Shown: positions 57,511 through 64,000 of the stretch, in pieces | Layout of the letters: every line of letters starts with the position of its first letter | Position numbering within the stretch: position 1 is the first letter of the stretch | Origin: Anisodus tanguticus | Lineage: Eukaryota > Streptophyta > Magnoliopsida > Solanales > Solanaceae | Assembly: GCA_034509755.1 (NCBI GenBank) | Contig: CM067541.1 | Location: 11,892,001 to 11,956,000 of the forward strand | Length of the DNA stretch: 64,000 nucleotides | Direction: 5' to 3' | Notes under the pieces: model-generated | What the model saw: the letters and a program-made list of their open reading frames with translations, nothing else | Databases searched by the model: none | Told to the model about the DNA's origin: nothing | Made by a program: the position numbers and the translations under genes

Positions 57511-57744
57511 TTCAAATGATACTTAATAAAATTAATCGAGATATTTCTACGTACGACAGGTACGTGTTGCAATTACTTTCATACCACATGAATAGTATGT
57601 ACATCCTTTATTATTCTATCTCTCCAAGAGGTAAGTTGTGGTATTTCTTTCATTCACTTCGGGGAATCAAACCTAATCAATAACTCATTATTTTTCTCAA
57701 TCACAAGAAGAATATTGTTTCAGAATATATCTTAGACATTTTTC

Positions 57745-58185
57745 AATGTCTAACTATTTCAGGAGTAAATTTTAAAGTTAAACTTTTTCGAGAGTAAAGT
57801 TTAAAGTTTTACTACTTTGGGAGTAAATTTTAAAGTTTAACAACTTCAAGAGTAAATCTCAGAGCTCTACTACTTCTGGAGTAAATTTCAAAATTCTAAA
57901 ATTTCGGGAGTAAAGTTCAAAGATTTTTCACTTCGGGAGTAAATTTTAGAGTCTTACTACTTCAGGAGTAAATTTCAGATTTACTGCTTCAAGAGTAAAA
58001 TTTAAAGTTTTACTACTTTCAAAGTTCTATTACTTCTGGGGTAGAGTTCAAATACTTAAGGAGTAGAGTTCAAAATTTGCTACTTCGAGAGCAAATTTTC
58101 GAGTTTGCTACTTCGAGAGCAGATTTATAAGTTTGTTACTTCATGAGTAGATTTCTGAGTTTATTACCTCGGGAAAGTAGATCAT
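57745..58185 (+). repeat. Degenerate minisatellite, ~29-bp unit, 14-15 copies
   Basis: The unit is close to CTTCGGGAGTAAATTTTAAA followed by GTTTTACTA. Several copies are exactly 29 bp (57747-57775 and the fourth copy, for example). A drift from GAGTAAA to GAGCAAA/GAGTAGA is seen towards the right. A stray unit lies at 58418-58440 (TATTTCAGGAGCAAATT). There is no ORF across it. Confidence 0.88.
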
Positions 58186-58955
58186 AGAATATTTAGAATA
58201 TTATTTCTCAATTATTTTACCTTTTCTGGAGGTGAGTTGTGATAACTTTACAACCAAACGCACGTCCGTATATATAAGTTTTACTACTTACTGTCACATT
58301 TATTTCATGGAATAAATTTGTATTTATAATATTTATCAAAAATTCTTATTCTTCATGACCGAAATATATCTGAACGAGCCTTGACCATATAACATATTTT
58401 AATTAAGATATTGCTATTTCAGGAGCAAATTGAACATAAATATAGAAAAAAAATCTCTTTTTTTTAATTATAGAGAATAGTAGTAATATGTAGTTAGTAA
58501 AGATATAAGTTTACAAAAATCTCTAAGCTATAATTATATTCTCTAGAATAAACAGTTTAAGGGGAAAAAATCAAAACATAGAATTTTTTTTTCAACTCCC
58601 AAACCACAATCTTGCTTATGATAAAATAAATTCCAACATCGAATCACAACCAACAAGTAAAGTGGGTAAGTTGATTTTCCTTGACACATGGTCAGAATTA
58701 CAATGATCTCAGCAAAACGTGACTTTCTTCTCCAATAATTTCCGAAAGAACAGAGGGAGAAATAGCACGGAAAACGAGTAAATAGAAAAGAAAGACGTTA
58801 ACAGGAATTTTTATTTTGGACTGTTCATCGTTGGGTCTCGCCAATACAGCCTCATATAATTTTTTTCATTGTGCCTTTTAAGTTAATTTAAGAGTTTTTT
58901 TAATGAAAACCCTCTCCGTGTCTATTGAGCAGTGTATCGTTCCAATAAATTATTC
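58186..58955. other. Non-coding AT-rich DNA
   Basis: Nothing recognised apart from the stray minisatellite unit at 58418-58440. Confidence 0.45.
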
Positions 58956-59954
58956 GAGAAAATGATCAAATGCCCCAAACGTATTAACAGATTATCAATT
59001 ACACATTATATTTTTGCGGGTTCTATTACACTCCTGACTAATTTTAAAAGTGGAAATATTTACTTCCTAATACTGATATGGAGAGAAGTGTTGATGTGAT
59101 AGAGAGAGTGTACAAAGAGAGTGAGAAGCCAAAAAGTGTTAAGAAATTATTTTTATAATTTTTTTTATTAACCAATTTTTTTTTCTTTCTCTTTATCATC
59201 ACCTCTCCACTACCATTATAACCGGCGACACCACCTCCTCCAACAAAACGAAAAACCACCACTACCCTTTGACACAACCTATACTGCCAGCTCCACCACC
59301 GAGATATCATATATATAGAAAAAATTATTTCATAAATTATCTGGTTCCGCCATCTTCCTCTTCAACTCCGACGATTTTCTATTTTTTTCTTAATAAAGCT
59401 AGTACAAAATTTTCTTCCCGATTAATAATTTCATAAATAAAACAGATCCAAAAATTTGGGCACTTAGGTGCTGTACAAACTACAATAGATGGTTTGTTCT
59501 AAGTAACCTTCAACACCAAACAGTATGTACACAGCGGTAGAGAATTTAAATAGAAATATAGCAACCAAAATATTTGCAGAAGTTGGTCCAGAAATTAGTA
59601 GGAATCCTTTAGGTGTCTAGTGCTTTCAAACAAGTTTCAATGAAACAATATTCTATTGATTTTTGGTAGCTTTTGAATGATGAATTTTTGTTTTTTCTTT
59701 CATTTGGAGCTTTGAAATTGCTTTAATGGTGGGAAATGATGGAAGGTGATGGGAAGAATAATAAGGAGGGAAAAAGTAATAAAAACAGATTTCAATAGAA
59801 AATGCACGTGCTAAATCTTGGTTGGTGCGTGTATTTTACCTCATAAGCATTTTAGGGGTAATTAATTCCACTTTGTTTAGGGGTAATAGGACCTCGCAAG
59901 AATATAATGTGTAGTTGAAAATTTGATAATGAGTTTGCATTTGATCATTTTCTC
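58956..59954. mobile_element. Inverted-repeat (foldback/MITE-like) element, 999 bp
   Basis: The left arm starts GAGAAAATGATCAAATGC at 58956. The right arm ends with its exact 18-bp inverse at 59937-59954. Pairing continues imperfectly for about 85 bp per side (TTACACATTATATTTTTGCG against TACACATTATATTCTTGCG). The interior is non-coding. The flanks (TAAATTATTC left, TAATTCATTC right) are a weak candidate TSD. Superfamily uncertain; possibly Mutator-like. Confidence 0.7.
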
Positions 59955-60365
59955 TAATTCATTCTCTGTTTTATCTTCTTTCTTATTATCCCCAATTTTC
60001 TTGATTTAAAAAGCCCAAAAGTCATTTACAAAAACCAAATGTTTATTTTGGTGATTTCTCCAAACAGTCTCTTTTGTTTCATACTTCTACAATTTTGCCT
60101 ATTCTTCTTATCCAAGAGTTCTGTTAATGATGAAAAATAGATCAGAAAATATAACACACTTTTTAAAATTCGTTAAGGTTGAAATCATATATCCTCTCTA
60201 ATTTTGCTTTAAAAATTAAATTCTCCTCTCCTCCAACTTTAAATAATAGGCATTTTTTCCCCTTTGTCCTATTGATTTTTTTAAATGTCTATATGGTGAA
60301 GTCTTTGGATTGTTTCCAACTTGATAAAACTGTGCCACCAAAAAAGGAAAAGGGAATGAGTTAAG
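59955..60365. other. Non-coding DNA
   Basis: AT-rich, no feature seen. Confidence 0.45.
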
Positions 60366-60480
60366 AATCTCGTCGTTAATTCATTGTGAAACTGAATGGG
60401 ATAATCCGTCGCTAAATAGAATTAGCTACGGATTTTACTTTAGCTATAAACCCTTCGTTCATTTTTTGTTTTTAGTAGTG
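60366..60480 (-). mobile_element. CACTA-type right end
   Basis: Ends TTTTTAGTAGTG at 60480 (inverted: CACTACTAAAAACAAA). Its subterminal part has CCGTCGCTAAATAG and AGCTACGGATTT, like the GCGACGG repeats at 53082-53480. The flanking triplets differ (CAA left, TAC right), so the two may not be ends of one element. Confidence 0.55.
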
Positions 60481-62136
60481 TACGTTGTAATTTTATCCAA
60501 TTGATCACAGGGTTACCGATTTCCTTATGGAAATTACACAATAATCTACAACTCTGTTTTCTTCTGCATCTGTCCTTTTATTGGTTGTTTTTTTTCTCTT
60601 TTTTTACTGAGATCTCAGTACAACAACTGGTCAATGTAATCTTTAAAATTCGAGAAGAATAATCTCATGATACGCCAAACAAATGTTGCACTTCGTCGTA
60701 TAAGCCAAATGTTTCCAGTTTTGGTGACCTCTTGGTTGATAATCGGTGGTGGAAACAACATTTTCACTAAGGATATAGAATATAAAAAAAAGTAAATACA
60801 CAAAGAAGTTAAGTGATTCATCCTCTATAATATATACATAAAAATAATTGACCTTGCATATACATTATAATATAATTTTTCTACGAATTTAATTACAAAA
60901 GGAGAAAAGACTATGCAGAAAAAGGAATTCAGACTTCGTTTGAATTTTGTATTTACCACATGTATAGTCGAATAGATCCTAATGACAGCAAAGCTTTATC
61001 GAGTTTCATTACTTGTCGCTGGATCAAGAATCTACTTTGTTACTAGGTTTCCAACAGATATTTCTTTAATGAATTTCTCAATCTAAATATAGAGTCTGCA
61101 CAAAAATTATTGAGTTCCGGAACCCCATCCCTAACACTAGATCCTCCCTTGTTTACGAGGTCATTTGCTCTATGTTTCATGGTTCTACAAGTTTATTCTG
61201 ATGGGTCCCCAAATAAATATTACTAATAAAATCATATATCTCTTTGGTTTTTCTTTTTAAGAGGAAAGTACATCTGGTGGTCCTCTTAACTCAGGGGCGA
61301 ATTCATGATTTTAAGAGGATGGGTGTACCATAGAAGACGGATCTAAGGAGTCAGGTGGGTGTTCACCAAAACCCCCTCGGCAAAAAGTTTTACTATATAT
61401 ATAAGATAATATTTTATTTTTTTATGAACATATATAAAATTTGAATCTCCTAAACTTAAGACTAGATGTTGGCTTAGTGATTTTTGGGGTCAAAATTTAT
61501 CTTGAGGCTTCAAGTTCAAATCTCAAGCACTATATTTTTATTTGTATTAAAAGAGAGAAAATGAATTTTAAGTTTATTGATAAAAAATTGATCAAAGGAG
61601 GGAAAGTAGAACCTAAGTTTAGAAATAAAAAAAAGAAAAAGGAAATGAAGAAATAAAAGAAAGGAAATAAAGAAAAACGGACAAAGCAAAGGGGATCAAT
61701 CCCACGACCTTAAGATTTAGTACCCACACTCAAACGAATGCATCACTCAATTTCTTTTCATCATAAATTCTTTCAAATAATACTAAATATATTTCAAGAA
61801 TTATATATATAATTTATTAATTTAAATTGATTGACTATGAATTTGTTATCAAGCTTGTTAAGATTATGTAAAAAGGAGCATAAGACGTACTTTCTGAAAA
61901 AGAAAAACGAAAAAGAAAGTTGACTTCGTCAATGGAAGTAATTAACTTTCATTTGGAATATTCGTACTTTGAGAGTTTACGTGTGTGCGTACTACAAGCT
62001 CTTAATTACTAAACCTTGATTTCGTCAAACCTTAAAAGCTTTTTGTCCTCATTGACGAAGTTAGAAACAAGAAGACAAATCATTCTTTTTGTCATTACAT
62101 CCAAACACTAGTACGTTCACAAACATTCTTAATCAC
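60481..62136. other. Non-coding, with two tRNA-like promoter blocks
   Basis: At 61470-61520 TTGGCTTAGTGA and AGTTCAAATCTC resemble Pol III boxes A and B on plus. At 61690-61755 GGGATCAATCCCACGACC and ATGCATCACTCAA give the same pattern on minus. They may be SINE remnants in opposite orientation; tails and TSDs were not found. The rest is unassigned. Confidence 0.35.
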
Positions 62137-62139
62137 TAA

Positions 62140-62190
62140 GGGGTCGTTTGGCAAGAGGTATTTATTAGCGAATATTCTTCGAATATTCTC
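62140..62190 (+). mobile_element. Tourist/PIF-like MITE left end
   Basis: GGGGTCGTTTGGCAAGAGG after TAA (62137-62139), the same terminus as at 8591. The element is cut at 62191 by a copia LTR. Confidence 0.5.
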
Positions 62191-62368
62191 TGTATATTTT
62201 ATAATTATGATAGATGTATATTTAAGGTAACTTAGGATTCTAATTGTATTAGGAATCAACCTTTGTAAGGTAAGTTAGGATTCGTACCATATTAGGAATC
62301 AATCTTTGTACAACTATATATATGTGAATAATGAAAGAAATTCGCAAGGGAAATTATTCCATCTTTCA
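62191..62368 (+). mobile_element. 5' LTR of short-LTR copia (178 bp)
   Basis: Begins TGTATATTTTATAATT, ends TTATTCCATCTTTCA. It contains two direct ~41-bp copies (GGTAACTTAGGATTC to CTTTGTA, 62227-62268 and 62269-62310) and a TATA-like CTATATATATG (62313-62323). Confidence 0.75.
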
Positions 62369-62382
62369 TGGTATCAAGAGCC
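62369..62382 (+). other. Primer-binding site
   Basis: TGGTATCAAGAGCC directly after the LTR; one inserted A relative to the usual Met-tRNA complement. Confidence 0.7.
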
Positions 62383-62526
62383 TAAAACCTAAATTCCTTC
62401 TCTTCCTCATTCTCGGCCGAAATTAACATTTTTTTTCTGATTTCACAGAAAAAAAATAAAAAAAATCTGCTTTCCTCCCCTTTTCGGCCAAACTAGAAAA
62501 TTCCCTTTCCTCGGCAGGCGGCAACC

Positions 62527-64000
62527 ATGTCTTCCCCCACAAATTTCAGTTCATCCACTGGCACACTTGACAACCCCTCTCAACGTTCAGTATCTTCTTT
62601 TCATCCGGCATTCGTCGTTAATAACATCAAGAATTTTATCCCTATAATTCTTGACCAAGAAGAATGTCAATATTCCATGTGGATGGAACTATTCTACATT
62701 CATGCATGTGCATACAACGTGCTTGATCATAGTGACGAATCTGTTCCTCGTCCCACTGATGTTACAGACTCAATCTGGCGTCGTCTTGACGCCATCGTCA
62801 AACAATGGATCTACGACACCACCTCCAAAGACCTGTTGTGCACTATCATGAAAACAGGTGCTACGGCATGTGAACTTTGGGTCCGGCTAGAAGAAATTTT
62901 TTCAGGACAATAAAAATACTCGGGCCGCATATTTGGAAGAGCAATTCAATAATACCCGCCTCGAGAATTTTAACAACATGTCCGAATATTGTAAGAAACT
63001 GAAACTCATAACCGATCAACTATCCAACGTTGGGACTTCTGTTTCAGAAACCAAGATGGTGCTTCAACTTGTTGCGGGTTTACCAAAAGGTGAATATGAC
63101 ACACTCGCAACAATGATTCAACAAGCCGACCCTCTCCCAAGTTTCAACAAGGCACGTTCACAACTATTGTTGGAAGAAACTAGACGTGCTAAACAAGAGG
63201 AACATAATCAAAAGGCGTTAGCCGTTGACGGGATGACAACACTGCGGCGGCAAAAAGAACCACCATCACAAAGATGTCCAAGCGACAGCAACAGAGAAGC
63301 ACCATCTCGGTTGCGGTAACAACAACAACAGCGAAGAAGAAGCAACAACAACAAGAATAACAACGCGCAGAAGAAGAAGAATAACAATCGCAAAGAAGAA
63401 AGAATCGCAAAGCAACAACAACAAAGAATAATCAAGCAAGAAGAAGCAGCCCGGCGGCCATCCCCCGGCGATTTGGGCCAGGCCTACACCACCGTGAACC
63501 TTCAACAGCCCGACGACAAATGGTACATGGACACCGGAGCCACATCTCACCTCACCCGGTCGTCAGGTAACCTATCTCAACTACATCGGTTAAAGTGTCC
63601 TCAATTTATTACTGTCGGCAATAGTCATCGCATTCCAATTGAAGGTTACGGTAACACACACACCAAACATCCACACCCACCTTTCTCCCTAAACCACGTC
63701 CTATACATACCTAACATCATTAAAAACTTAATCTCTCGTTAGAAAATTCACTAGCAATAATTACGTGTGCGTCGAATTTGACCCTTTTGGTTTTTCTCGT
63801 GAAAGAACTCAATACTGGGAAAATTCTTACACGCCACAAATAGTGTGGGAGACCTCTACCCATTCACTCAATCTTCCGTTGTCAGACCGCAAGCACATCT
63901 ATCCCTTGCGGCAATCTCTCCCTCCACTTGGCACAACAGACTCGGACACCCCGAAGACCCAGTTTTTACTTTTCTTAGGACTTCTAAGCGTATTCAATGT
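62527..64000 (+). pseudogene. Ty1/copia gag-protease, 5' part, frameshifted, runs off window
   Basis: ATG at 62527 follows a 144-bp leader. Gag gives SVSSFHPAFVVNNIKNFIPI, MWMELFYIHACAYNVLD and WRRLDAIVKQWIY. A frameshift near 62905 leads to AYLEEQFNNTRLENF, then MSEYCKKLKLITDQLSNVG and LLLEETRRAKQE. The C-terminal part (63220-63460) is a CAA/AAG-rich run that would encode poly-Gln/Lys, with no intact zinc knuckle visible. Protease starts in frame 63473-63742 with the active site WYMDTGATSHL. Near 63790 another frameshift precedes the GAG pre-integrase block WHNRLGHPEDPVF (63928-63966). The element continues beyond the window. It is related to the copia gag at 15188. Confidence 0.85.

Noticed and set aside
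57745..58185. CRISPR-like array
   Set aside because: The repeats are contiguous with no unique spacers and are degenerate; this is a eukaryotic minisatellite.
53082..60480. Calling this confidently as one complete CACTA element
   Set aside because: The end motifs agree but the 3-bp flanks differ and no transposase was found, so it is kept as a tentative finding only.
63189..63550. Minus-strand ORFs rich in Leu/Phe/Cys that look like membrane proteins
   Set aside because: They mirror the CAA/AAG-rich C-terminal part of the copia gag on the plus strand.

Overview
The window is plant nuclear DNA, most likely from a Solanaceae species. Three kinds of evidence point there: Au-type tRNA-derived SINEs, an RTE-type LINE with an ACAAC-rich end, and the dense mix of Ty1/copia, Ty3/gypsy, CACTA and hAT debris. 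The gene models have GT-AG introns and there are no bacterial signals. A genus cannot be fixed from the sequence (inference).

Only two host genes look intact. The main one is a 10-exon minus-strand gene (stop 29669, start 38095) for an SPX-MFS protein of the PHT5/VPT vacuolar phosphate transporter family. All splice junctions join in frame to give 697 residues. The second is a single-exon minus-strand gene (20192-20707) for a secreted PMEI/invertase-inhibitor-type protein. The rest is mobile DNA in layers.

Layout. 0.1-8.0 kb: a decayed Ty3/gypsy Tat-lineage element, with protease to integrase on plus, a decayed antisense ORF (PF04195-like) and a 3' LTR. 8.6-9.7 kb: a Tourist-like MITE split by a hAT-like element with an 8-bp target-site duplication (TSD). 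12.2-14.2 kb: an RTE LINE tail and a CACTA end. 14.5-16.6 kb: a second hAT-like element (8-bp TSD) carrying the front of a copia element. 16.7-18.8 kb: a minus-strand copia with an internal gag/pol deletion. 19.2-19.7 kb: an L1-type LINE tail. 20.2-20.7 kb: the PMEI gene. 21.4-27.4 kb: a nearly full-length but frameshifted copia. 27.8-28.6 kb: a second copy of the PMEI gene's 3' flank, interrupted by a MITE. 29.1-29.6 kb: gypsy scraps against the 3' end of the PHT5 gene. 29.7-38.1 kb: the PHT5 gene, with a CACTA MITE, an RTE LINE and an Au SINE in three introns. 38.9-53.1 kb: an old gypsy LTR and leader interrupted by a complete chromovirus-type gypsy (43152-51792), then a third hAT-like element. 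53.1-60.5 kb: CACTA-type ends, a minus-strand copia 3' end, an Au SINE, a 29-bp minisatellite and a 1-kb inverted-repeat element. 62.2-64.0 kb: the 5' end of a short-LTR copia running off the window.

I found no new multi-gene system. The best leads are the three hAT-like elements with exact 8-bp TSDs and simple-sequence tips, the minisatellite at 57.7-58.2 kb, the transposons inside the phosphate-transporter gene (one about 30 bp from a splice donor), and the antisense ORF of the Tat element. TSDs, splice sites and active-site changes were read directly. Family names come from motif recognition without database searches.
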